Shown here: positions 49,160 through 59,409 of the stretch, one piece after another
Layout: each line of letters begins with the position of its first letter
Numbering within the stretch: the stretch's first letter is position 1
Origin: Xanthomarina spongicola
GTDB taxonomy: Bacteria > Bacteroidota > Bacteroidia > Flavobacteriales > Flavobacteriaceae
NCBI RefSeq assembly: GCF_003148645.1
Contig: NZ_QGGP01000004.1
Location: 62,001 to 126,000, forward strand
Direction: 5' to 3'
DNA: 64,000 nucleotides
Position numbers and translations under genes: made by a program
Notes under the pieces: model-generated
What the model saw: the letters and a program-made list of their open reading frames with translations, nothing else
Told to the model about the DNA's origin: nothing
Databases searched by the model: none

Positions 49160-50536
49160 TTAGGTCTTGTTAAGAATATCTTTTAAAGCTTGTTTATACA
49201 CACGAGATAAATTAATCCACTCACCAGTATCTAGCATAACTTTATTTGAATTAATAATTTTAATTCTATTAATATTTACAATGTAAGATTTATGAATACG
49301 TACGAATATTTGAGATGGTAGCATTTTTTCAACTTCAATCATAGTATTTCTATCTACTTCTGGATTCTTTTTAGTGTCTAAAAAATATTTTACATAATGC
49401 CCATCAGACTTAACATATAAAATATTTGAAGAATTAATCGACGCTTTACTTTTTAACTGAATTAACTTATCTTCATGAGGTTTGCCCATTTCTTGCTTTG
49501 CTTCTCTTATAGCATCAATCTTTTTTTGAATGTCTTTAAACTCACTTTCTATTGCCTTATGGCGTTTAAAAAAAATAAATACTATAAAAACCAATACTAA
49601 AATAACAATCAAGGCTATTGCAAAACTAGATTTAAAAAATTGTTTAGAATCTTTGGTTTCGTTTATAACTGTCTCATATACTTTTGCTTTATCAACTCTA
49701 ATGGCATTATTTAAATTTGATATTCTAGAATCTGAAAGCTCCACGTTTTTAGGTCGAGACTCTTGAGAAAGCTTTATATACTTATCTGCTAGTTCAGTAT
49801 TCCCCATGCCTTTATAAATTCTAGAATGCAAGGAATAATTAGTAGGCAACAAAAAGTTCAAATTATTTTCTCTTGCTAAAACAAGGCAAGAATCAGCATA
49901 CTCTAGTGCTAATTTAAAGGCTTCGTTTTGTAATTCAAGCTCACCTAGCAAATTCAAATTTTGGCCAATAAATCGTTTATTGTTTAAATCTTTAAAACCT
50001 TTATACGACTTATTTAAGTAATATTCTGCACTATCTAATTCCTGATATTGAAGAAACGTTAATCCAACATTCATTTTTGCTATACTAGCAGGCAAAATTT
50101 CTAATTGTTTAGAATGATACTTATCTAATTTCTTAAAATAAAAATATGCCGAATCATTTCGGTTTAAGCGTTTATGGTTCATTGCAATATTATTCATAAC
50201 CATATATTGCGCTTTCTCATCTGAAATAGCTTCTGCAATATTTAATGCAAGATGATACATATTATTACTCTCAATAACATGCCCTGAATTTCTTTGCGAA
50301 TTTCCTAATGCTACATAAGCACTGTATTTCCAATACTCCAGATTATTTTCTTCGGAATAACTTAGTAATTTATTGGCATAAAAAGTTAGACTGTCTGTAT
50401 TTTTTGCATGCTTTTTTAAAAGATTGTTCAATTTTATAACTTCCTGATTATTTAGAAGCTCAGATTGTCCATAACCTGAAAAATTAAGGGATAAAAAAAG
50501 TAAACTGAATACAGAATATAAAATAGTTTTATTCAT
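49160..50536 (-). CDS. TPR regulator with LytTR DNA-binding domain
   Basis: This 458-residue protein has a signal anchor (MNKTILYSVFSLLFLSLNFSGYGQ), periplasmic TPRs (~60-270), one transmembrane helix (FFKSSFAIALIVILVLVFIVFIFF, ~310-333), a coiled segment and a C-terminal LytTR domain (ILYVKSDGHYVKYFL...VEKMLPSQIFVRIHKSYIVNINRIKII...LSRVYKQAL). It looks like a one-component membrane regulator that reads an envelope signal and binds DNA. Its closest target may be the giant gene just downstream (49000-49159 between them), by position only. Confidence 0.82.
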   Translation of the reverse strand: MNKTILYSVFSLLFLSLNFSGYGQSELLNNQEVIKLNNLLKKHAKNTDSLTFYANKLLSYSEENNLEYWKYSAYVALGNSQRNSGHVIESNNMYHLALNIAEAISDEKAQYMVMNNIAMNHKRLNRNDSAYFYFKKLDKYHSKQLEILPASIAKMNVGLTFLQYQELDSAEYYLNKSYKGFKDLNNKRFIGQNLNLLGELELQNEAFKLALEYADSCLVLARENNLNFLLPTNYSLHSRIYKGMGNTELADKYIKLSQESRPKNVELSDSRISNLNNAIRVDKAKVYETVINETKDSKQFFKSSFAIALIVILVLVFIVFIFFKRHKAIESEFKDIQKKIDAIREAKQEMGKPHEDKLIQLKSKASINSSNILYVKSDGHYVKYFLDTKKNPEVDRNTMIEVEKMLPSQIFVRIHKSYIVNINRIKIINSNKVMLDTGEWINLSRVYKQALKDILNKT

Positions 50537-50713
50537 TATAAAATTTAAGTCAGAACAATATATAAGATTTCAATGTAATAACCAACCTACAGTGTTCTAA
50601 GATGAAAGTTCTTTTAAACATACAACAAACTTTAATATAGAATTATATTAATAAAAGTATGTAAATTGTTACGTATATTTAACCAATTACTTATTGATTC
50701 TTAATTATAGTTT

Positions 50714-51331
50714 ATGGATAACTTAACATTCGTTCCTCTTGCTTTTACTGTCATGCTTGGGCCTCAAATTTTGGTCCCTATGTTACTTATAACAAGAAAA
50801 GACCCTGTAAAAAGTTCTTTAGTGTATATTTTATCTATTACCGCTAGTATTATTTTAACAACCTATATTTACTATTTTGTAATACAAGCAACACATTTTC
50901 ATAAATTATCTTCTCATGGGAAACCCTATTTTAAATATCTTCTTGCTGGTATCCTTTTTTATATTTTAATTAAAACAATTATTAACAGAAAAAAACTAAC
51001 CAAACTTCCTAAATGGTTGGAAAGTGTTAAAAATGCTACATTATCTAGAATTGCGCTAATTGCTTTTTTTCTTATTGCTTTAATGCCAGGAGATATAGCT
51101 ATGTCCTTTACGGTTGGAAGTCTTCTAAACACGCACAACAGTTCTATATTAGGGGCTTTTCCGTTTTTTGCTATGGTGAGTTTAATATCAGCTATACCGC
51201 TATTTGTTTATTGGAGTTTTGGAAAAAAAGGAAATCAGATTATGGATAAATTAAACATCTGGCTAAATACTCATGGCTACGTTATAAACATTTTAACGCT
51301 GTCAATTTTTATTTTTCTCATCCTTTTTTAA
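50714..51331 (+). CDS. GAP/LysE-like multi-pass membrane protein
   Basis: This 205-residue protein has six hydrophobic segments. It starts FVPLAFTVMLGPQILVPMLLITRK and contains FFLIALMPGDIAMSFTVGSLLNTH. The layout is that of the GAP (Sap-like) family within the LysE-type transporter superfamily, which export small metabolites or lipids. Substrate unknown. It stands alone, convergent with the patatin gene, with only 7 bp between their ends. Confidence 0.65.
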   Translation: MDNLTFVPLAFTVMLGPQILVPMLLITRKDPVKSSLVYILSITASIILTTYIYYFVIQATHFHKLSSHGKPYFKYLLAGILFYILIKTIINRKKLTKLPKWLESVKNATLSRIALIAFFLIALMPGDIAMSFTVGSLLNTHNSSILGAFPFFAMVSLISAIPLFVYWSFGKKGNQIMDKLNIWLNTHGYVINILTLSIFIFLILF

Positions 51332-51338
51332 AACAATG

Positions 51339-53732
51339 TTAATATGGAATACTTAATTGAAGCCCTACACTAAAAAAGAGTTTTACTTTGTTTAGATTAT
51401 TAATGTAAGCCATATCAAAATTCACAGGTCCAAGAATAGAATTATAAGAAATTGTTGTTCCCATTGAAAAAAGCAAACTAGTATTTGTTGTATTAATCCA
51501 ATCTCCTTTTGGAGAAAAAGCATCCTTCATATAATCATCAAAATCACCAAATCCAACAGAGGCTAAGTTAACATATGGTGTTACATAAATATTATTTAAT
51601 GGATTGAATTGAGATCCAAAATTTAGTTTCATAAATTGAGTCGCTACTAATTCTGAATCTTCAAGCCCTTGAAACACAAAAGTATCTCTAATGGGTCTTA
51701 CAAGATTTCCACCTAATAAATATTTAGCTGCTTGACCATATTGTAAAATTGAAACTTCATTTTGCCCAAGTTTGTCAATAAACATAAATCTTGAAGACAT
51801 GCCAGCTATTAGTGTTGTTTTTCTAGTTATCGCCATTCTTTTTTCAAACAATAAACTAAGTTTTGAAAAACCATTTGTAGAACTATCTGTGTTGTTTTGT
51901 GGATTATCTTCATATGAAACATCTACATCATGAAGAATAGATCTACCTATTCGAGTATTAATGTACATACCAGATGTAGCAAAGAAAACCTGATTCATTG
52001 AATTATGATGAAACTGGAAACTTACTTCCACATTATTAAAATCGTACTTTCTTAAATCATACGCATTATTAGTAAACGAAGGGTCGACTGAAGGTTTTAA
52101 TTTTACAAATTCATAATTAATATCTAATCCAATGTAATTATATATAGAATTAAGATTTTTATTAATTTGACCATAAACTTGGAAATATGAAGTTTTTAAT
52201 TCTTCCCCTTTATTTCCTTGAACAAAATAATTTTGCTTTAATTTTTGACCAAAAGATTCTGCTCGCCACCACCAATTTTTAGTCTCACCAACATTTTGCT
52301 GATATTGAATTCTATACTTTGGATGCTCTGCAATATCGAGACCTATTAATAATCGTGAAGAATATCCTAAAATATTTCTTCCAGAATAATTAACAACCAG
52401 GCCTACACCTTGTTGAGTGTCATAATGGAGTGCACCACTTATTTGATTTTTAGCTTTCTCAAAACCATATAAATGCATATATTTTAATCCATCTACAGCT
52501 TCAATTCTATATGTTAATTGATAAAAAAGCTCAGTTCCCATGGCTCTGTCAACAGCACTAATCAATTCTTTGATATGATATTTTTTATTTGGAGAAATAT
52601 TCATTCTTGCCTTTACAAGATTTAAATTCTCTTTACTAATATCATGATATAAAATACTATCAATAACAAATTCATCTTTTACTTCAGGTAATTTATGTGT
52701 TCTTTGTTTATACGTCTTTAATTTTTCAGCTAAAGCAGCTAATTGACTAACATTAGCATCTTTTGCAATTAAACCTTGTTTATAAATGGCATTACTTTTT
52801 TCGAAATCTTGAGTAGAATAAGTTAGGTTTTCAACATGATCGATTAAAATATCACACAATGCTCTATTTGCAGGATCTTTTAGATTACTAGTTAACATAG
52901 ATGTTTGAAATAAAATAGTTGCAATATTATCCAGCTTCTCTTTTGGCTGTAACCCTCCACCAACATCGCTACCAATTATAATATCTGCTCCTAATTCTTT
53001 GGCTATATCTGTCGGGAAATTATCTACTACGCCTCCATCAACTAATAAGGTTTCATTATATGGAACAGGCTGAAACACACTGGGTATAGACATACTAGCT
53101 CTAATAGCAATTGCTAGAGAGCCTTCATCTAAAACAACCACATTACCATTAACTAAATCTGTAGCTACTGCTCGGAAAGGAATTGAAAAATCATTAAAAT
53201 CAGTAACATTATATACAGGATAAACTAAAGAAGATAAAAACTCTCTAAGGTTTTGATCTTTCAATAAAGAGGCTTTTATTTTTGGCTTGCCATTTATATA
53301 ATCTAAACTAACCAAATAACGTCCAAATTCACTCTTCTCTTCTACGCCTACATCTCGTAAAGACACATCTCCACCTAAAAGCTCACTCCAATTAGCCTGA
53401 CTTGCAATTTTAGCAATACTATCTCCAGAATAACCCATAGCATACAAACCTCCAACAACACTTCCCATACTCGTTCCAACAATTAAATCTGGTACAATTC
53501 CCAAACTATCTAAAGCTTGTAATACTGGAATATGTGCTATGCCTTTAGCTCCTCCTCCACTTAAAACTAAGGCAACTTTTGGTTTTTCTTCTTGCGAAAA
53601 AATGCTTAATGGAAGTGAAATAAATAAAGTAAGCATACATACTCCCAAAAAACTTTGGTTTAAGCAAACTAAACTTTTAAAACAAGACCTTATTAATGAG
53701 ATTGGCTTGTTTTTAATGAGTTTATTAATCAT
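51339..53732 (-). CDS. Patatin-like phospholipase with Omp85/surface-antigen barrel
   Basis: Started at the ATG 53730-53732, the product has 797 residues. Alternatives are 53786 (too long) and 53636 (no positive n-region in the signal). The hydrophobic VCMLTLFISLPLSIFSQ forms the signal peptide end. The patatin domain has the oxyanion VLSGGGAKGIAH, GTSMGS with the nucleophile Ser, and VDGGVVDN with the catalytic Asp. A POTRA-like region and a C-terminal 16-strand barrel (Bac_surface_Ag) follow, ending SVGLQLSIPY. This is a type V-d-like (PlpD) arrangement: lipase on the surface of its own outer-membrane barrel. Confidence 0.85.
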   Translation of the reverse strand: MINKLIKNKPISLIRSCFKSLVCLNQSFLGVCMLTLFISLPLSIFSQEEKPKVALVLSGGGAKGIAHIPVLQALDSLGIVPDLIVGTSMGSVVGGLYAMGYSGDSIAKIASQANWSELLGGDVSLRDVGVEEKSEFGRYLVSLDYINGKPKIKASLLKDQNLREFLSSLVYPVYNVTDFNDFSIPFRAVATDLVNGNVVVLDEGSLAIAIRASMSIPSVFQPVPYNETLLVDGGVVDNFPTDIAKELGADIIIGSDVGGGLQPKEKLDNIATILFQTSMLTSNLKDPANRALCDILIDHVENLTYSTQDFEKSNAIYKQGLIAKDANVSQLAALAEKLKTYKQRTHKLPEVKDEFVIDSILYHDISKENLNLVKARMNISPNKKYHIKELISAVDRAMGTELFYQLTYRIEAVDGLKYMHLYGFEKAKNQISGALHYDTQQGVGLVVNYSGRNILGYSSRLLIGLDIAEHPKYRIQYQQNVGETKNWWWRAESFGQKLKQNYFVQGNKGEELKTSYFQVYGQINKNLNSIYNYIGLDINYEFVKLKPSVDPSFTNNAYDLRKYDFNNVEVSFQFHHNSMNQVFFATSGMYINTRIGRSILHDVDVSYEDNPQNNTDSSTNGFSKLSLLFEKRMAITRKTTLIAGMSSRFMFIDKLGQNEVSILQYGQAAKYLLGGNLVRPIRDTFVFQGLEDSELVATQFMKLNFGSQFNPLNNIYVTPYVNLASVGFGDFDDYMKDAFSPKGDWINTTNTSLLFSMGTTISYNSILGPVNFDMAYINNLNKVKLFFSVGLQLSIPY

Positions 53733-53962
53733 ACAAAATTTCTTAATGTCTAAAGGTAAAATTATCTGTGTAAAAACTACAAACATTATATTATTAGTTT
53801 ATACAAAGCAAATTGGTTAAAAATTTATTTAATTGTATTTTTAAGTCAAAAATAAAATTACATTTGTTTAGTTAATTAACTGGCTAAAATAATATTTGTC
53901 TTAAAAACAATACACAAACACTAAGAAACACATTACTTTATACATAATTAAATTTAATAAAA

Positions 53963-54460
53963 ATGAAAAAACTAATTTTAGCTCTAATGGTTATTACATT
54001 AGTGATGAGTTGTACTTCTGAAGTTGATAATTCAGAAAAAAACCTCGCATTAATAGGAAATTATGTGAAGGCTGTAGAAAATATGGATTTTGATGCTATG
54101 GATTTATATCTAGATGAAAACTATCTAGGTTTAGGCCCTTCATATGGAGACTCCATTAACAAAACACAAGCTATTGCTAATTGGAAAAATAATGTTGAAA
54201 CTCTGTATAAAAAAGTTCATTACGATAAATCAAGAAATGCTGCTATAAAAATTACTACTGGAGATAATCAAGGAGAATGGGTTTCTAATTGGGCAGAATT
54301 AAAAATTGATTATAAAAACGACAAAGGTTCTGTAATTATTTGGGCAAATTCAATTTATCAAATAGAAAATAATAAGATTATAAAAAGTTATACTTTCTAT
54401 AATGAAGCTGATGTTCTAGAACAATTAGGCTATGTATTTATAAACCCAAACAATTTATAA
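53963..54460 (+). CDS. NTF2-like (SnoaL) lipoprotein
   Basis: This 165-residue protein has a lipoprotein signal (MKKLILALMVITLVMSCTSE). The domain NYVKAVENMDFDAMDLYLDENYLGLGPSYGDSINKTQAIANWK...VIIWANSIYQIENNKIIKSYTFYNEADVLEQLGY has the cone-like alpha+beta layout of NTF2/SnoaL proteins. No catalytic residues can be assigned. It starts a three-gene unit with the two envelope proteins that follow. Confidence 0.75.
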   Translation: MKKLILALMVITLVMSCTSEVDNSEKNLALIGNYVKAVENMDFDAMDLYLDENYLGLGPSYGDSINKTQAIANWKNNVETLYKKVHYDKSRNAAIKITTGDNQGEWVSNWAELKIDYKNDKGSVIIWANSIYQIENNKIIKSYTFYNEADVLEQLGYVFINPNNL

Positions 54461-54478
54461 TCTCAAAAATTATATAAA

Positions 54479-54973
54479 ATGAAAAATATCATATTTACAT
54501 GTATAATTATAATGTCTTTTAATTTTGCTGCTAAAGCTCAAAGCAAATCTATAGCTTCAAGCATAGGATTATATGTTTTCCCAGCAAACAATCAAGACCA
54601 AGCTACGCAAGATGCAGATGAAGCTGCATGTTATAAATGGGCAATGAATCAAACAGGTTTCGACCCAATGAATCCTACTAAAGTTCAAGCTGCGCAAGTT
54701 GATAAATCGGTAGATGGAACTGCTGTAGTTGGAGCTGCTGGTGGAGCTGCTGCTGGAGCTGCTATTGGTGCCATTGCTGGAGATGCTGGAGAAGGAGCTG
54801 CTATTGGTGCTATTCTGGGTGGTTTAAGAGGTAGAAGAGCAAAAGTTTCTCACGACCAACAACAACAAAAACAAAATAATCAAGCTGCTGCTAATCAAGA
54901 AAAAGCTATGAGCGACGATTACAAAAAAGCCTTTTCAGCTTGTATGGAAGGAAAAGGATACACAGTTAAATAA
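54479..54973 (+). CDS. Glycine-zipper envelope protein
   Basis: This 164-residue protein has a signal peptide (MKNIIFTCIIIMSFNFAAKAQ). The centre (GAAGGAAAGAAIGAIAGDAGEGAAIGAILGG, ~100-130) is a long glycine zipper able to pack or span a membrane. Flanking parts have conserved Cys (EAACYKWAMNQTGFDP; FSACMEGKGYTVK) as in YMGG-like/Gly-zipper envelope proteins. Function unknown. It is 18 bp after the lipoprotein gene and 6 bp before the barrel gene. Confidence 0.75.
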   Translation: MKNIIFTCIIIMSFNFAAKAQSKSIASSIGLYVFPANNQDQATQDADEAACYKWAMNQTGFDPMNPTKVQAAQVDKSVDGTAVVGAAGGAAAGAAIGAIAGDAGEGAAIGAILGGLRGRRAKVSHDQQQQKQNNQAAANQEKAMSDDYKKAFSACMEGKGYTVK

Positions 54974-54979
54974 CTATCT

Positions 54980-55726
54980 ATGAAAAAATATTCAATTCTC
55001 CTGTTAATACTTTTGTTTACAGGCTATCAAGCACATTCACAAGTATTAATTTCACTCTTATTTGGAGATAAATTAAATTCAGAATATGTAGAGTTTGGTT
55101 TAGATGGAGGAGCAGATTTTTCTAGTTTAAAAGGAATTTCTTCAAACACAAGTCCTAATTTTTATTTAGGTTTTTATTTTGATTTTACAATTAAAAAAAA
55201 TCCACAATGGGTTTTTAATACTGGAGTTATTGTAAAATCTACCATGGGAGCAGAAGACATTGCTGTTTATAGTTTAAATAATCCAGATTTAGATGATGCC
55301 TTCGAAGGAGGCTCTGTGCAACGTAAAATAAACTATTTTAACGTCCCTTTGGTTATTAAAAGAAAGTTTGGCGACCATTTTTCTACAGGTGTTGGAACCA
55401 TGTTAGGCTTAAGATATAAAGCTCATGATGTATTTACAAACAAGGTTATAGATAAAGAAGATTTAACTTATGAGCTAGATATTAAAGACCAAACCACGCA
55501 TTTAGATGCTGGATTAATGGGTGTTATTAATTATAAGCTAATGTCTAAATTGGGCATGAACATCCACGTAAAATATTATTATGGTTTAGTTAATATTAAT
55601 AAAAACGATGCTGAAGGGAAACAATATAACAGATCTGTATATCTAGGAGTTGGTATTCCAATTGGAAGTAGAAAGAATAAAAAAGTTGAAGCAACAGATA
55701 ATAACACTGCTGAAAAAACAAATTGA
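54980..55726 (+). CDS. Outer-membrane beta-barrel protein (PorT-like)
   Basis: This 248-residue protein has a signal peptide (MKKYSILLLILLFTGYQAHSQ). Alternating amphipathic strands (VEFGLDGGADFSSLKG, YLGFYFDFTIKKNPQWVFNTGVIVKS, SVYLGVGIPIGSRKNKK) indicate an eight-stranded outer-membrane barrel of the PorT/OmpW size class. The last ~15 residues are a polar tail and not the usual terminal aromatic. It ends the three-gene unit. Confidence 0.75.
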   Translation: MKKYSILLLILLFTGYQAHSQVLISLLFGDKLNSEYVEFGLDGGADFSSLKGISSNTSPNFYLGFYFDFTIKKNPQWVFNTGVIVKSTMGAEDIAVYSLNNPDLDDAFEGGSVQRKINYFNVPLVIKRKFGDHFSTGVGTMLGLRYKAHDVFTNKVIDKEDLTYELDIKDQTTHLDAGLMGVINYKLMSKLGMNIHVKYYYGLVNINKNDAEGKQYNRSVYLGVGIPIGSRKNKKVEATDNNTAEKTN

Positions 55727-55755
55727 GCTTTTAAAAAAGAATACATTTTTATATT

Positions 55756-55790
55756 AAAAAGCATTGATGTTTATAATTTTAATGCTTTTT
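55756..55790. terminator. Bidirectional terminator
   Basis: Stem AAAAAGCATT (55756-55765) with AATGCTTTTT (55781-55790), 15-nt loop. It lies between two convergent genes. Confidence 0.75.
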
Positions 55791-55815
55791 GTATGTATTA
55801 ATAGTAACTAAAAGC

Positions 55816-56361
55816 TTATATCCAATGTTCTCTTTTTAATAATTTTTCTATATGTGCAAAATGATGGTTGCTATGCCATGCATAAATACCAATATTTTTC
55901 TTTAACACAACTTCTTCATTGTGTTCTGGATGAATAAAACTTTTATTTAAATCAGCTTTACTTAAACCTTTCAGAAAATAAACCAATTTAGCATGTACAG
56001 CTTTTAAATGATTTATAGATAAATTTATTGGAGCTGTTTTAGCATCTTCTAACTCTGCCCAAAGTGCTTCATAATAATATTTAATTACAGGCTTGTCTTC
56101 GGTTAATGCCCACTTAAATCGAATATAACTATGATGATGACTATCTGCAACATGATGAATCACTTGCCTAATAGTCCAACCTCCTGGTCTGTAAGGTGTA
56201 TCTAATTGCTTATTAGATAAACTGGATACTAATTGTTCCAATCTTTCTGGAAATTGTTCCAAAGTTTCTATCCATAATCCAATATCGTTTGTAGTAATAT
56301 CTTTAGGACATTGAAATTGCCCAATAGGATATTTTAGTTTTTCTAGTTCTTGATTTGTCAT
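55816..56361 (-). CDS. YfiT/BstA-type DinB-fold protein
   Basis: This 181-residue protein has the DinB four-helix fold with the metal site built from VIHHVADSHHHSYIR and AWHSNHHFAHIEKLL. The start MTNQELEKLKYPIGQF and the PYRPGGWTIRQV segment identify the YfiT group, whose members are metal-dependent hydrolases or bacillithiol transferases. The thiol cofactor used in this organism cannot be read from the window. It is monocistronic and convergent with the barrel gene. Confidence 0.85.
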   Translation of the reverse strand: MTNQELEKLKYPIGQFQCPKDITTNDIGLWIETLEQFPERLEQLVSSLSNKQLDTPYRPGGWTIRQVIHHVADSHHHSYIRFKWALTEDKPVIKYYYEALWAELEDAKTAPINLSINHLKAVHAKLVYFLKGLSKADLNKSFIHPEHNEEVVLKKNIGIYAWHSNHHFAHIEKLLKREHWI

Positions 56362-56556
56362 AGTTTAATAATATTTTTAACTCATAATCAATGTATTATA
56401 TATTATTCGCCTGTTAACCATATGTGAATTGAAAGAAAAATAAAACAAAGATACTTCTTTACCTTAAAAAATATTTTTTAATTTTGTGATTCAAATTTAT
56501 GCTTCAAACATAAACACTAATTACAAAATACCTCTAAGAAATTAAAATTTAATGTC

Positions 56557-58116
56557 ATGTTAAAAAAACCAAATGTATTTATTACGCTATTAATTGCTTT
56601 TGTCTTTTTCAATTGCAATCAAAATGCAGAAAAAACGGAAGAAGTTACCCAACCAAAAACATCAGTTAATCTTGAAGATTTCACCTCCATGCAAATGACA
56701 GGTATTGAACAGGTTTCCATTGATGTTGATTTAGATGCAGCCGTTAAACGCTTATCAAAAGCAGTCACCTATAAAACCATTTCTAATCAAGATAGAGACG
56801 ATTTTGATAAAAAGGCTTTTTCAGACTACCACAAATATATAGAGGTTTCATATCCTGAAGTACATAAAACCTTAAAAAAAGAGTTACATGGCGATCCTCG
56901 CCCTTATAGTCTCCTTTATACTTGGGAAGGAAAAGATCCATCATTAGAACCTGCATTGTTTTATGCGCATTTGGATGTTGTACCAGTTCCAGAGGAATCT
57001 AGACATGAATGGAAAGAAGACCCTTTTGCTGGTACCGTAAAAGATGGTTACATCTGGGGTCGTGGTGTATTAGATGATAAGAATCAAGTACATGCAATAT
57101 TAGAAGCTGCTGAAATGAAAATCAAACAAGGCTGGCAACCAGCTCGTACCCTTTATTTTGTATTTGGTCAAGATGAAGAAGTAGGTGGTGAAGAAGGCGC
57201 TAAAAAAATAGCCGATGTATTAGAAGAACGTGGCATAGAACGTTTTGCTTATGTTATGGATGAATCTGCTCCATTAACACCTGGTATATTCCCAGGAATT
57301 AAAAACAATACAGCTTTGATAGGTATTGCTCAAAAAGGATTTATTAGTTTAGAATTAGCTATACATGGTATTGGAGGACACTCGGCAATGCCTCCTGAAG
57401 AATCTAACATTGGCATATTAGCTGAAGCCATCACTAAATTAGAAGCAGCTCCATTTCCTTACAAAATTCATCCGGCTGTTCGCTCGCAATACCGTTATAT
57501 GGGACCGGAATTAGATGAAGAACTAAAACCATTATATGCAGCCGTAGCCTTTGGTAAGGATGATGAATTAACTGAGCAGGAACAAAAATTTATAGATGCC
57601 ATGGCCGGCAATGAAGTTACAAGAGCCATGCTTCATACTACCATTGCCGTAACTATGTTTAATGCAGGTATTAAAGATAATGTACTGCCACCATCAGCTA
57701 CTGCTGTGGTTAACTTCAGACCTATGCCAGGAGATACTCCTGAGGTGCTTATTGAACACGTGAAAAATGCTATTCAAGATGATCGCATTAAAATTAGAGA
57801 TATTTCTGCTTCTACTCCTGCCACCAACATTGCAGAAGTAGGTAATCCCGCTTATAATATGCTTGAAAAAACAATTCGTCAAATTTGGGGGAATGATTTA
57901 ATTGTATCACCTTTCTTTGTTGTAGGTGGTTCAGATTCTAAACACTTTCAAGCCAGAGATTTTGCACCAGATGTTTATACCATCACAGCTATTCAATTAG
58001 AAAACACCAAAGAGTTTGAAGGGTTCCACGGCGTAAATGAGCGTATTCTTGTTGATGAGTATGCCAAATCTATTGGTTTCTTTTATCAAATATTTGATAA
58101 TCTGGAAGAGCTATAA
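56557..58116 (+). CDS. M20 family metallopeptidase (lipoprotein)
   Basis: This is a 519-residue di-zinc peptidase. Its lipoprotein signal is VFITLLIAFVFFNCNQN. Metal ligands and catalytic residues are visible as YAHLDVVPVP (His, Asp), WGRGVLDDKN (Asp), GQDEEVGGEEGA (Glu pair) and the C-terminal HFxxR-like SDSKHFQARDFAPDV. The length and the lid insertion (HGIGGHSAMPP) fit the carboxypeptidase/dipeptidase (CPS-like) group. It is probably attached in the periplasm and supplies amino acids. It is followed after 24 bp by three beta-barrel genes, suggesting a peptide-uptake unit. Confidence 0.9.
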   Translation: MLKKPNVFITLLIAFVFFNCNQNAEKTEEVTQPKTSVNLEDFTSMQMTGIEQVSIDVDLDAAVKRLSKAVTYKTISNQDRDDFDKKAFSDYHKYIEVSYPEVHKTLKKELHGDPRPYSLLYTWEGKDPSLEPALFYAHLDVVPVPEESRHEWKEDPFAGTVKDGYIWGRGVLDDKNQVHAILEAAEMKIKQGWQPARTLYFVFGQDEEVGGEEGAKKIADVLEERGIERFAYVMDESAPLTPGIFPGIKNNTALIGIAQKGFISLELAIHGIGGHSAMPPEESNIGILAEAITKLEAAPFPYKIHPAVRSQYRYMGPELDEELKPLYAAVAFGKDDELTEQEQKFIDAMAGNEVTRAMLHTTIAVTMFNAGIKDNVLPPSATAVVNFRPMPGDTPEVLIEHVKNAIQDDRIKIRDISASTPATNIAEVGNPAYNMLEKTIRQIWGNDLIVSPFFVVGGSDSKHFQARDFAPDVYTITAIQLENTKEFEGFHGVNERILVDEYAKSIGFFYQIFDNLEEL

Positions 58117-58140
58117 CATTTAGTTAATAAATAAAGACAT

Positions 58141-59394
58141 TTGAGAAATTCTAAATTTTTACTCCTTTTAATAGCGTACCTATTGACTTTAGGAATGTAT
58201 GCCCAAGTGGAAACTAAAAAAGATTCCACACAAAAAGAATTGGTAATTCCAAATAAGGATTTAAAAGAACAAATTATTAAAACAGCTAAAGAACAATTAG
58301 TTAATGATAACTTCCCTGGTTCTTGGCCTATGTTTAATACCGATTTACGAATGAAAATTGGGGGTTATTTAAAAGCAGATTTCATTTATGATTTAGATGG
58401 AACTACCGATAAAAGTCAATTTTTAATGGCAACCATTCCTGTAAGAGGAGAACCCGAATATGGCAATGAAGGCTACCTTTCCTTTTTAGCTAAAGAAACA
58501 CGAATAAATATAGATGTTAGACGTTTTGCCGAAAACAAAATACCACTTCAATTATTCTTCGAAGGCGATTTTTTCACTTCTGACAATCGATTCAGAATAA
58601 GACATGCTTATATTACTGCTGGCGATTTTATAATTGGTCAAACTTGGACTACCTTATCTTTTCTGGAATCCATGTCCTTTATGATTGATTTTGCTGCTGG
58701 CGATGCACTTTTTGGAGGACGTACGATACAAATTAGATACCAAAAGGATATTTCAGATAAGATTAGGATTGCAGCTGGACTTGAATATTTAGAATCATTA
58801 GGTATTGAAAACTCAAATGATTTAGAAGGAGAAGCTAATGTACAATTACCCTTATTGGCTTTAAGGTTAGATTACAAATGGAAATCTGGAATCTTATGGT
58901 TAGGATCTAGCATAGCACAATTACGATGGGATGGTGGTACTGATGGACCACAAGACCAAATTGCGCAATTGGCATTTGTTATTGCAGGACGACAATACAT
59001 AGGAGACAATAATTACTTTACCTTTAATTTTAGTTACGGTAATGCTTATGGCGAAAATATTATTGCCTTTAATGGTAGTAATGCCAATGCTGTTTTAAAT
59101 GCCGATGGAAAACTTGATCCTATTTTAGCTAAATCAATTATGGCTGGTTTTATGCATAGATGGAATCCAAAATTAGAGTCCAACATCAATTATGCTTATG
59201 GCTGGCTAGATGCACCGGCTTCCAGAGCACCTTATGCATTAAAACGAGGTGGTATTGGTCATATAAATCTGATATATAAATTTGATAAAAATTTCTCTAT
59301 CGGTATAGAATATATGCGTGGTGAACAACGAACAACTAATGATGCTTATGGAGCAGCAAATAGAATCCAAAGCATGGCTAAATTTGAATTTTAA
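58141..59394 (+). CDS. DcaP-like outer-membrane porin
   Basis: This protein has 417 residues with TTG start 58141, the only start before the signal peptide (SKFLLLLIAYLLTLGMYAQ). A short coiled N-terminal part (DSTQKELVIPNKDLKEQIIKT) is followed by the barrel (LRMKIGGYLKADFIYDLDGTTDKSQFLMATIPV...IRHAYITAGDFIIGQTWTTLSF) ending in AKFEF, the terminal aromatic of outer-membrane proteins. DcaP porins trimerise and let small acids or peptides pass. It lies 24 bp after the M20 peptidase gene. Confidence 0.82.
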   Translation: MRNSKFLLLLIAYLLTLGMYAQVETKKDSTQKELVIPNKDLKEQIIKTAKEQLVNDNFPGSWPMFNTDLRMKIGGYLKADFIYDLDGTTDKSQFLMATIPVRGEPEYGNEGYLSFLAKETRINIDVRRFAENKIPLQLFFEGDFFTSDNRFRIRHAYITAGDFIIGQTWTTLSFLESMSFMIDFAAGDALFGGRTIQIRYQKDISDKIRIAAGLEYLESLGIENSNDLEGEANVQLPLLALRLDYKWKSGILWLGSSIAQLRWDGGTDGPQDQIAQLAFVIAGRQYIGDNNYFTFNFSYGNAYGENIIAFNGSNANAVLNADGKLDPILAKSIMAGFMHRWNPKLESNINYAYGWLDAPASRAPYALKRGGIGHINLIYKFDKNFSIGIEYMRGEQRTTNDAYGAANRIQSMAKFEF

Positions 59395-59409
59395 TTAATT
59401 ACTTATAAA